Part shown: positions 1 through 8,119 of the stretch, in pieces
Position numbering within the stretch: the stretch's first letter is position 1
Layout: the number at the start of each line of letters is the position of its first letter
Source of the DNA: Paenibacillus polygoni
Lineage (GTDB): Bacteria > Bacillota > Bacilli > Paenibacillales > Paenibacillaceae
Direction of reading: 5' to 3'
Assembly: GCF_030263935.1 (NCBI RefSeq)
Contig: NZ_CP127162.1
Location: 1,001,501-1,065,500 of the forward strand
Length of the DNA stretch: 64,000 nucleotides
Program-made: the position numbers and the translations under genes
The notes under the pieces: model-generated
Database searches by the model: none
What the model saw: the letters and a program-made list of their open reading frames with translations, nothing else
What the model was told of the DNA's origin: nothing

Positions 1-76
1 CTAAAATGGGACAAGTCAATGGTCACTGAAGCCATTAGAATAGACAAAAACTTATGACTTCCAGGAGGATTACGAC

Positions 77-862
77 ATGAAGGTTACAAAAAAGATACTT
101 ACTGCATCCATTGCGGCAGTCCTGTTACTTGGAACAGTGAACATGCCTGCTTTTGTAAATCAAGCCTACGCGGCAACGACAACATTAGAAGTGATCTACG
201 GTGTTAACTTTAGAAAAGGACCAAGTACTTCTTCTGATGTTATTCGGATGCTTCAAAAGGGAGAAAAAGTTACATTAGTTAGTAAATACAGCTCAAGTTA
301 TTGGAAAGTAAAAGATTCCAATGGCGTGACGGGTTATATTTCTTCCTCTTCTAAATATACAAAAACAGTCAGCGGATCATCCCAAAGCGGAAGTAGCGAC
401 TCATCGAGCAGTTCATCCAGCAGCGCAACCGTGGAGAAAGTCATTTCTGCCGGTATGAAATATCTAGGTACACCATACAAGTATGGTGCAGACCGAAACA
501 GTACGAAATATTTCGATTGTTCTTCCTTTGTAAGACGTGCTTTTATAGATGGTGCGGGTGTGACGCTCCCAACGGATTCCCGCAAACAAGCTACTTATGT
601 AAAAAATAAAGGAAATACGAAGAGCAAAATCTCAAGTCTTAAACGTGGAGATCTGATGTTCTTCATGTCCTATAAAGGTTCAAGTTCATCTTCTTACTCA
701 GGGGTCGATAAGAGTAAAGAGACCGTGACTCATGTAGCGATTTACCTTGGAGATAACAAAATGCTGCATACGTATTCCACTGACTCCGGCGGTGTTCGTG
801 TTGATACGATTACAGGCAAACACTGGCAGTACCGTTTCCTATTCGGAGGAAGCGCACTATAA
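77..862 (+). CDS. Secreted SH3b-NlpC/P60 cell-wall endopeptidase
   Basis: 261 residues. The N-terminus is a Sec signal peptide (KK, then a hydrophobic stretch ending near AYA, residue 32). Residues about 36-95 form a bacterial SH3 domain (VNFRKGPSTSSDV), a wall-binding module. A Ser-rich linker (about 98-117) leads to an NlpC/P60 domain to the end, with the catalytic Cys in FDCSSFVRRAF and the His in THVAIYLG. The family cleaves peptide-stem bonds such as gamma-D-Glu-diaminopimelate, so the protein most likely remodels peptidoglycan outside the membrane. An AGGAGG site precedes the ATG by a normal distance and a strong terminator follows. Exact bond specificity cannot be read from sequence. 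Confidence 0.93.
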   Translation: MKVTKKILTASIAAVLLLGTVNMPAFVNQAYAATTTLEVIYGVNFRKGPSTSSDVIRMLQKGEKVTLVSKYSSSYWKVKDSNGVTGYISSSSKYTKTVSGSSQSGSSDSSSSSSSSATVEKVISAGMKYLGTPYKYGADRNSTKYFDCSSFVRRAFIDGAGVTLPTDSRKQATYVKNKGNTKSKISSLKRGDLMFFMSYKGSSSSSYSGVDKSKETVTHVAIYLGDNKMLHTYSTDSGGVRVDTITGKHWQYRFLFGGSAL

Positions 863-871
863 CAATAAACC

Positions 872-908
872 AAAAAGACAACTCTTCAAACAAAGAGTTG
901 TCTTTTTT
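872..908 (+). terminator. Rho-independent terminator after the NlpC/P60 gene
   Basis: Arms AAAAGACAACTCTT and AGAGTTGTCTTTT enclose a seven-base loop and run into a T tract. The A-rich left arm may let it also serve the convergent ArsR-type gene. Confidence 0.9.
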
Positions 909-923
909 TATATAATTCTAGGT

Positions 924-1829
924 TCACTCATGATAAAGCCGCAAAATAATGTTTTGGTTGTAATTTCCGAAACCTTCACCATATAAGGTAAGTCCACCCA
1001 CATGCTTAGCGTCGTCCGCCGTAGCAAGACGAAAAGTCCACTGATTTCGGTTCACCGGAATATCTGTAATGGTCACATCTGACATTCGCTGTCCATCAAT
1101 AAAAGTACCCATAGGGGTGACTCTAATAATCTTCAAAAGTCCATATTGGTTCACATCATCGAGCCACCAATCTGGCGTAAATACACCCCGTCCATGTCCT
1201 GAATCACCAGGACTTGTCCAAGTTCCAAGTTTTACACCGTTTAGTGTAAAGCTGATATCAGACGGCCAGTTTGGATTCACGCCTGGTGCTTCTGAGCCGA
1301 TCTCGAAGGAAAGTTCAATTTCGGTAAGTGAATGGCCTTGTAAAACGTAATTTGGGATCTTGTATTCTACAAACCCTTTGCCAAACCAAAGAATATGAGC
1401 ATTCACTCGCTCGGGGTCAAGAAAATACCTGGGGTCATCGTATTGACCGATTACTTTTTCGGTAGTAGACAGCCCGCAAGTAGGATGAACTTCACATTCA
1501 GTATAATGACCAATCGGGATAGATACTTCTTGATATTTGCGAGAATTCTGCGCTTTCTGCGGCATTGCAATTTCGATCCAGTCAACAGAAAGGGAGTTGA
1601 TTTTATGTGTGCCGCCATTTTTTCGAATCATCTTGGATTCTGTTATGCCGACTTCCTCGAGTTTCCGTACATGCATCGTAACAATGGCGCTGCTTAGGTT
1701 TAATTTTGCTGCAAGTTCTTTAATATTGAGCGGCTGCTCTGCAAGTAATTTAATAATGGATAGACGTACATTGCTAGCCAGCGCTTCATAGAGAGGAAGC
1801 CACTTTTCATCTGTATTTGCTCTAATCAT
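924..1829 (-). CDS. ArsR-type winged-helix transcriptional regulator
   Basis: 301 residues from the ATG at 1829, chosen because GGGGAGA lies six bases upstream; a TTG at 1853 would add eight residues but lacks a site. The N-terminal ~85 residues are an ArsR/HTH_5-like winged helix (LASNVRLSIIKLLAEQPLNIKELAAKL, then LNLSSAIVTMHVRKLEEVGI). The remaining ~200 residues are rich in beta-strand and Trp and are not a family I can name; they may sense a ligand. It diverges from the arabinofuranosidase gene, so control of that gene or of itself is plausible. An inverted repeat sits just upstream of the start. Confidence 0.8.
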   Translation of the reverse strand: MIRANTDEKWLPLYEALASNVRLSIIKLLAEQPLNIKELAAKLNLSSAIVTMHVRKLEEVGITESKMIRKNGGTHKINSLSVDWIEIAMPQKAQNSRKYQEVSIPIGHYTECEVHPTCGLSTTEKVIGQYDDPRYFLDPERVNAHILWFGKGFVEYKIPNYVLQGHSLTEIELSFEIGSEAPGVNPNWPSDISFTLNGVKLGTWTSPGDSGHGRGVFTPDWWLDDVNQYGLLKIIRVTPMGTFIDGQRMSDVTITDIPVNRNQWTFRLATADDAKHVGGLTLYGEGFGNYNQNIILRLYHE

Positions 1830-1851
1830 TTCGATTCTCCCCTGAACGTTC

Positions 1852-1871
1852 AATAGTTAATATCCACTATT
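1852..1871. promoter_or_regulatory. Inverted repeat, candidate operator of the ArsR-type regulator
   Basis: AATAGT-N8-ACTATT, perfect six-base arms, lies 23 bases upstream of the regulator start in the intergenic region shared with abfA. Autoregulation is inferred from position only. Confidence 0.4.
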
Positions 1872-1927
1872 ATAGAATTAGCATTCATATAAATCCAATG
1901 TTTTTTGAAAAAATAGATTTAAGAGGG

Positions 1928-1974
1928 TTGATTTTATAATATATTTGGATTTTAATATAAAGTAAGCGGTAACA
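1928..1974 (+). promoter_or_regulatory. Putative abfA promoter with CcpA cre site
   Basis: A possible sigma-A promoter is TTGATT (1928-1933), 17 bases, TTTAAT (1951-1956). At 1961-1974 AGTAAGCGGTAACA matches 13 of 14 positions of the cre consensus TGWAANCGNTNWCA. It would overlap the transcription start, a position typical of catabolite repression by CcpA. This fits a gene for use of a secondary sugar polymer. Confidence 0.55.
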
Positions 1975-2008
1975 TTTTATAGTAGAATTAATTTTTTTAT
2001 TAATTTAA

Positions 2009-3535
<1,527 letters not shown>

Positions 3536-3564
3536 AAAGTACACAATCGTTACTTTTTAAATTT

Positions 3565-3604
3565 AAAACCTCTGCTCCGGGAAGCTCTCGGGACAGAGGT
3601 TTTT
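3565..3604. terminator. Bidirectional terminator between abfA and the MerR gene
   Basis: AAAACCTCTG pairs with a matching CAGAGGTTTT; A and T runs on both sides suit two convergent genes. Confidence 0.85.
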
Positions 3605-3633
3605 CTAATCCACAAAATGTATCGAATCAGACG

Positions 3634-4398
3634 CTAAGACTTGTTTACGTAATGATGAATCGCATCTCTTAGAAACTGGGCTGCGCCGGGGCCTGCCTTC
3701 TCATCATAATAAGAAGTAAACCGCTCATCTGCTACATACATATCGGCAAGGTTTTGATATGCCTCTTTGGAGAATTTGCTCCACGAATACATCAGCCACT
3801 GTTTATGTTTCTGAACTAGATGTTCTGCTTCTTCAGATGCGGGGTTATTTGTCGCAAAAGCTTGTTTTAGCAGACCGATGATCTCAACTTCAAGTGCCTG
3901 CATCTGGTTATAATCTTGTTCACTCATTCCTCTTAATTTGGCATTACTATCGTTTATTTCACGGTCTCCGTATTTCTCCCTGAGTTCCGCACCAAATTTT
4001 GTTTCATTTTTCCGAATTCGCTCGGCTTTTAGACCCTCAAATTTCTCTTTGTCCTGCATCTTTCTTCCTCCTTCTTTACTTTCAATGGTGAGCTTCACCG
4101 TATGGAGCAATTGTTCGAGATGGTCTCGTTTTCTAGTGAGTTTACTATAATGTGCTTTCAAAGCAGTTACCGGATCAAAATCAGGTTGTTCTAGGATCTT
4201 TCGGATATCATCCAGACTCACTTCCAGCTCACGATAGAATAAGATTTGCTGAAGCCGGTCCACCTCATGCTCTCCATAAATCCGATAGCCAGATGCATTG
4301 ATTCTTGCTGGCGGCAGCAAGCCAATTTGATCGTAGTACCGAAGTGTGCGGCCGCTGACACCAGATAATTCCGCGAGTTGATGAACGGTATATTCCAT
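3634..4398 (-). CDS. MerR-family regulator with TipAS effector domain
   Basis: 254 residues. Residues 1-70 are a MerR winged helix (YTVHQLAELSGVSGRTLRYYDQIGLLPP) followed by a dimerisation helix to about 110. The C-terminal ~140 residues (FEGLKAERIRKNETKFG onward) match the TipAS antibiotic-binding fold found in TipAL/Mta-type activators. Members bind drugs and activate their own or exporter promoters. No exporter is adjacent in the same direction; the small ORF and the type VII-like cassette lie upstream. GGGAGGAG precedes the ATG. Its promoter has the 19-base spacer typical of MerR targets, so autoactivation is likely. Confidence 0.88.
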   Translation of the reverse strand: MEYTVHQLAELSGVSGRTLRYYDQIGLLPPARINASGYRIYGEHEVDRLQQILFYRELEVSLDDIRKILEQPDFDPVTALKAHYSKLTRKRDHLEQLLHTVKLTIESKEGGRKMQDKEKFEGLKAERIRKNETKFGAELREKYGDREINDSNAKLRGMSEQDYNQMQALEVEIIGLLKQAFATNNPASEEAEHLVQKHKQWLMYSWSKFSKEAYQNLADMYVADERFTSYYDEKAGPGAAQFLRDAIHHYVNKS

Positions 4399-4422
4399 GG
4401 ATGCTCCTCCCTTACAGATCCC

Positions 4423-4453
4423 ATCGTAAACGTATACGTAGCGTATAGGTCAA
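4423..4453 (-). promoter_or_regulatory. MerR-type promoter with 19-bp spacer
   Basis: On the minus strand: -35 TTGACC (4453-4448), 19-base spacer, -10 TACGAT (4428-4423). Inside the spacer lies the palindrome TATACG-CTA-CGTATA (4433-4447). An over-long spacer carrying a dyad is the hallmark of promoters twisted into register by MerR-family activators. Confidence 0.7.
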
Positions 4454-4493
4454 TAACTAATTTACTGAGATTATAAAAATTTCGCTATGTAAA

Positions 4494-4538
4494 ATAAGCT
4501 CCGCAGTACTCCCGATCGGAAGCAGCTGCGAAGCTTAT
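4494..4538 (-). terminator. Probable terminator after the 54-residue ORF
   Basis: ATAAGCTTCGCAG pairs with CTGCGGAGCTTAT with one bulge or mismatch; the minus-strand reading continues into TTTTA. Confidence 0.55.
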
Positions 4539-4569
4539 CTTTAATCCGTATTTTGCTCAAGTATACAAA

Positions 4570-4734
4570 TTAATTCTGTTTTTCATTCTTTTGTGCGGAG
4601 GGTTGTTTTTCAAATACTTCAGCCGCTTCTTCAGCAGAAAACTCAGTATCAAAAGCTCCTGGTTCAGGCATCTTATTCAGCTTCGTATTGCTAACCTCTG
4701 CTTTAGTTGGTTCATTACTGGATGAATTACGCAT
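4570..4734 (-). CDS. Small acidic protein, 54 residues
   Basis: Begins MRNSSSNEPTKAEV and ends QKNEKQN. An AAAGGAGGTG site seven to eight bases upstream of the ATG makes it a convincing gene. It is hydrophilic, lacks Cys and has no membrane segment. The central GAFDTEFSAEEAAEVF resembles the D-x-EFS-x-E-x-A core of small YfhD-type spore-associated proteins of Bacillaceae, but that likeness is weak and from memory. It stands alone between the MerR promoter and the EspG-like gene. Function unknown. Confidence 0.65.
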   Translation of the reverse strand: MRNSSSNEPTKAEVSNTKLNKMPEPGAFDTEFSAEEAAEVFEKQPSAQKNEKQN

Positions 4735-4836
4735 AGGAACACCTCCTTTATACCGAACATCAACAGTATTTTTCCAAACATGTCTCTATTCTATACCACA
4801 ATTTACTGTGATCTAAGCAGAGGAGGGGAGAGAAGG

Positions 4837-5676
4837 TTACCGTTGCAAAGAAGACGTAGCGAAACCCTCAATTATATCTTTCAGCTGCTTACGAAGTGTG
4901 TGTTCGGTTGAACACTCAATTTCAATGACAGGCTCTGACGTAGGATCAGGCTGAATATTATGGATGCTGTAGAAATGCTCTTCAACATTTAGCAGTAACA
5001 ACATCTGTTCTGGAGTCGGCATTTCTTTATCACCATAATGAAGAATGCTGAGATTATCTAGGTTTTTTCCTGATTTTATGAAAGCAGAACTCCAGGCCTG
5101 GATGAGTTGTTGTTCAGGTTCGGTTAAAGCCCATTCACTTACGAGAGTAGAGACATCTGTATCCGGCGTAATAGCAGTGAGTGCATTCCATCTAGATTCA
5201 GATATACGAAGTTTGGTTGCTTCTGCAGGAAGTAAACGTTCCTGACTGAGATAAAATCGATATAACTCTTCTTCCCATTCGGCAGGTTCTGTCCAAGTAA
5301 ACAGATGAATTCGCTGATTTACGGCGAGATGGTACAAGTATTGACCATGCTGTTCTTCTTCTCCGGCATGAATCGTGAGTACTTTTTCTTGATCATTCCT
5401 AAGCGAATAGCTCCGGAGCATCCTGCGGCTTCTTGCAAAATGAATGAGCATTTCCAGCAGATCCGGCACGAATTCAATTTCCATCTCTTCTAAGCTGACA
5501 ATAAGTCCTTTGGAAAGAAGACTATGAGAAGCAGCCTGAAGGATCAGTTCCCATTCACGCTCTGATAGTTCTCCGTACATCGGCTTCAGTAAGCCGGCAG
5601 CAACGTCTTCGGCTCCCATCGATGCGAGTGCAAAGCCAAACTCTTCTATGGATAACGTGATTAATGGTTTGTCCAT
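4837..5676 (-). CDS. EspG-like type VII secretion-associated protein (tentative)
   Basis: 279 residues, soluble. The N-terminal ~60 residues (FGFALASMGAEDVAAGLL, then ELSEREWELILQAASHSLLSKGLI) recall the start of actinobacterial EspG proteins, cytosolic chaperones of WXG-class substrates. The rest has alternating strands and helices and ends in a short helix. It is the last gene of a minus-strand run (WXG100 protein, two membrane proteins, this one), 80 bases after its neighbour, with AGGAGG before the ATG. I infer that it escorts the WXG100 protein to a secretion machine not present here. The family call is a likeness, not a profile match. Confidence 0.5.
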   Translation of the reverse strand: MDKPLITLSIEEFGFALASMGAEDVAAGLLKPMYGELSEREWELILQAASHSLLSKGLIVSLEEMEIEFVPDLLEMLIHFARSRRMLRSYSLRNDQEKVLTIHAGEEEQHGQYLYHLAVNQRIHLFTWTEPAEWEEELYRFYLSQERLLPAEATKLRISESRWNALTAITPDTDVSTLVSEWALTEPEQQLIQAWSSAFIKSGKNLDNLSILHYGDKEMPTPEQMLLLLNVEEHFYSIHNIQPDPTSEPVIEIECSTEHTLRKQLKDIIEGFATSSLQR

Positions 5677-5756
5677 AATTCCTCCTATAATTGGTTATGA
5701 TGAAAGCTCAGCTCAGATCATTGGCAGATATGTAGTTGTTTGTGTTTGTTGTGTAC

Positions 5757-6224
5757 TTATTTTATACTTGCCCCATTGTGGACAAGGCGAAGTGTTTTCA
5801 GTGTGCTGTTTAGTTCGTTAGTACTTAGTACATGGTAGGTGTTGATATCCACATGTTCTCTATTTTTTAGCTTCAGTCGATAGAAAGGAGGGACCGACTG
5901 CACCCACTTATTCATGGAAGATTCGTGAAGCTCTATTTTCTGAATTGAACTCCAAGGAATGAGGGTTCCGTCATTCAGCACGATATGGTTATGATCGTAA
6001 GAGAACAATGGTTTCTTAGAGAAACTAAAGCGCAACATCACTATGAGCTGAGGACCAACAAACCAGAAACCAATCAGCATACCACTGGCATAGTAAATGG
6101 TTTCAGCTATACCCAGGTTATCTCCAGTAAGGGCATATACGAGCAAAAAACAGCCGGAAATGATGATGAGAGCAGCCATTGCTTTTCCGAAAGCTAGTTT
6201 TCGTCGATAGGATATTGAATGCAT
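5757..6224 (-). CDS. Two-TM membrane protein with PH-like domain, possible immunity protein copy 2
   Basis: 155 residues. Two hydrophobic helices (about 14-32 and 42-65) precede a ~90-residue soluble domain with strands around FSYDHNHIVLNDGTLIPW and a helix near the end, in the style of STM3941/DUF5381 bacterial PH-like proteins. About 25 of 155 positions differ from the neighbouring copy by my count; most differences lie in the membrane part and the C-terminus. GGAGG sits before the ATG. Directly downstream of the WXG100/glycine-zipper gene, it is well placed to be an immunity protein held in the membrane, an inference from context. Confidence 0.6.
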   Translation of the reverse strand: MHSISYRRKLAFGKAMAALIIISGCFLLVYALTGDNLGIAETIYYASGMLIGFWFVGPQLIVMLRFSFSKKPLFSYDHNHIVLNDGTLIPWSSIQKIELHESSMNKWVQSVPPFYRLKLKNREHVDINTYHVLSTNELNSTLKTLRLVHNGASIK

Positions 6225-6261
6225 GGGTTTAGCCTCCAGTTTCTTATGAGATGGGGTATTT

Positions 6262-6729
6262 TTATTCTATACTTGCCCCATTATGCACACGGCGAAGTGT
6301 TTTCAGTGTTCTTTTTAGTTCGTCAGTACTTAATACATGGTAGGTGTTGATATCCACCTGTTCTTTATTTTTCAGCTTCAATCGATAGAAAGGAGGTACC
6401 GACTGCACCCACTTATTCATGGAAGATTCGTGAAGCTCTATTTTCTGAATTGAACTCCAGGGAATGAGGGTTCCGTCATTTAGCGCGATATGGTTTTGAT
6501 CATAAGAGAACAATGGCTTCTTAAAGAAGGTGAGGCTCAAAAGTCGAATGAGCTGAGGACCGAAAAACCAGAAACCAATCAGCATACCACTGGCATAGTA
6601 AATGGCTTCGCCTATACCCAGGTTATCTTCAGTAAGAGCATATACGAGCACAGAACAGCCGGAAATGAGAATGAGAGTTGACATTGCTTTTCCGAAAGCT
6701 AGTTTTCGCCGATAGGATATCGATTGCAT
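6262..6729 (-). CDS. Two-TM membrane protein with PH-like domain, possible immunity protein copy 1
   Basis: 155 residues, paralogue of the next gene downstream with the same plan: short cytosolic N-terminus (SYRRKLAFGKAM), two membrane helices, then a PH-like domain containing the block GTLIPWSSIQKIELHESS, identical in both copies. It starts 41 bases after the WXG100 gene with its own GGAGG site. A tandem duplication with divergence concentrated in the membrane helices would fit immunity to related pore-forming toxins. A housekeeping membrane role cannot be excluded. Confidence 0.6.
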   Translation of the reverse strand: MQSISYRRKLAFGKAMSTLILISGCSVLVYALTEDNLGIGEAIYYASGMLIGFWFFGPQLIRLLSLTFFKKPLFSYDQNHIALNDGTLIPWSSIQKIELHESSMNKWVQSVPPFYRLKLKNKEQVDINTYHVLSTDELKRTLKTLRRVHNGASIE

Positions 6730-6770
6730 GGGTCAACCTCCGGTCTTTGCGATAACTTCGTATTTTTGAA

Positions 6771-7844
6771 TCATTTAAAGAAACCGCTAGCCCAGCGGAT
6801 GGCACCTTCGGCTGCACTTGCCACATGTTTACCGGCGAATGACCCCACAGCACCTCCAACATAAGCGCCTACTGCCGTTCCTACCGGTCCAAATGCAGTT
6901 CCAAGGGTTCCGCCAACAAGGGCACCTGCGCCTGCAGCTGCTGATTTAATAACGACATTGGAGGCAGATACGGCAACGTCTGTTCCGGTGAGGGTTCCGC
7001 TCTTTATTTTCCCAGCAGTTTTGATACCTTCATCAAAAATATTGAGTCCTACGTTAATAGGGAAGAGTTTCTTGCTAATCATCTTTGGAATCGCTGAAAT
7101 CTTCATTCCATACTGGCCTTTTTGTACTCCAGCTACCACATTACGAGTCCACTCTGGAAAACTGCTTGCTTTACTAAGACCCAGCCCGATTTTCCCTATT
7201 TTGAGGTTTCCAGCCCATTTATCGAATCCTTTCAATCCCTTCATAACAAGACCGGGCTGACGAAATTGCTTATCTATTCTTCTTGCCATATTTCTTAGGA
7301 AGGTGTCGGGGCCTTTTCCGGTTACCCATTTTGCATTATGGATGACTGCTCGGGTTGGATTTTTCGCACTCCGTTTGAATTCAACGGTCTTTGTTAAGAC
7401 GAGTGTGCTCGCTAGTCCACTGTATAATGCAGTCCCAGCCATAGCTAGATTTCCGCGTAAACCATTGACGGTACTCCATGCACTCGAACCATTATCAAAT
7501 GCATCCGAAAGGGTCTCTTTCGTTTGTTCTTGCCATGCGTCTTTGCTGTTTCCTTCTGTCCTAATTCCGGTATCTTGTGAACCATCTGCTTCCGCAAATT
7601 TAACGGAGATGGAATGAAGATCGGTACCAATTGAAGATACTCTAGAAGTAAATGTCTCCATCTGGGTACGAGCAGTCTGGAAGTCCTGATAAAATCGTTC
7701 CTGGGTTATGCCAGACCACTGGCTTTGCAGGGAGAGAATATTCGCATTTAGACTTGTAACCATGCTTTTACTGATCTCAGACGCTTGCGTAAATTGTTTG
7801 GAGATTTCGAGAATACGTTCTGGGGGGACCACAATTCTTGTCAC
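6771..7844 (-). CDS. WXG100 protein with glycine-zipper C-terminus, putative type VII-secreted toxin
   Basis: 357 residues from a GTG (AGGTG upstream). Residues 1-95 form a WXG100-type helical hairpin with the W-x-G turn at W43-S44-G45. A middle region (about 100-280) follows. Residues about 302-340 hold a dense Gly/Ala zipper (AAAGAGALVGGTLG, then FGPVGTAVGAYVGGAVGSF), a pattern seen in membrane-inserting toxins such as the staphylococcal LXG protein TspA. WXG100-fused proteins leave the cell through type VII secretion. First gene of a four-gene minus-strand unit with two membrane-protein paralogues next to it. The toxin role is inferred from architecture and context; no secretion ATPase lies in the window. 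Confidence 0.72.
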   Translation of the reverse strand: MTRIVVPPERILEISKQFTQASEISKSMVTSLNANILSLQSQWSGITQERFYQDFQTARTQMETFTSRVSSIGTDLHSISVKFAEADGSQDTGIRTEGNSKDAWQEQTKETLSDAFDNGSSAWSTVNGLRGNLAMAGTALYSGLASTLVLTKTVEFKRSAKNPTRAVIHNAKWVTGKGPDTFLRNMARRIDKQFRQPGLVMKGLKGFDKWAGNLKIGKIGLGLSKASSFPEWTRNVVAGVQKGQYGMKISAIPKMISKKLFPINVGLNIFDEGIKTAGKIKSGTLTGTDVAVSASNVVIKSAAAGAGALVGGTLGTAFGPVGTAVGAYVGGAVGSFAGKHVASAAEGAIRWASGFFK

Positions 7845-8032
7845 TAACCATTCACCTCATCATAAATATTGAACAGAAGAAGGATACCATCAATATATGG
7901 TACATTTACCCAATAATTCTAATGTTAGAATCATCCGGTTGGCAACGGGAAATGGGTTTATTAGCAGAAAACAGGACTTAGGAAAGAGATAAGGTGTAAG
8001 CCCAAGGTTCCGTAATGTTTTCATTTACAAAT

Positions 8033-8066
8033 AAAATAGCCCCAGAAGCATGGTAGCTGCTGAGGC
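8033..8066 (-). terminator. Probable terminator after the ABC exporter pair
   Basis: GCCTCAGCAGC pairs with GCTTCTGGGGC, with one wobble and one mismatch, followed on the minus strand by TATTTTA. Confidence 0.5.
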
Positions 8067-8119
8067 ATCTATGTTTACTATTTGCATACTTACGTACTTT
8101 CGTACGAATAAAGCAGAAC

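Noticed and set aside
6771..7844. A plain LXG or Rhs toxin with a known nuclease or deaminase end
   Set aside because: The leader is WXG100 type and the C-terminus is a glycine zipper without catalytic-looking His, Asp or Cys motifs.
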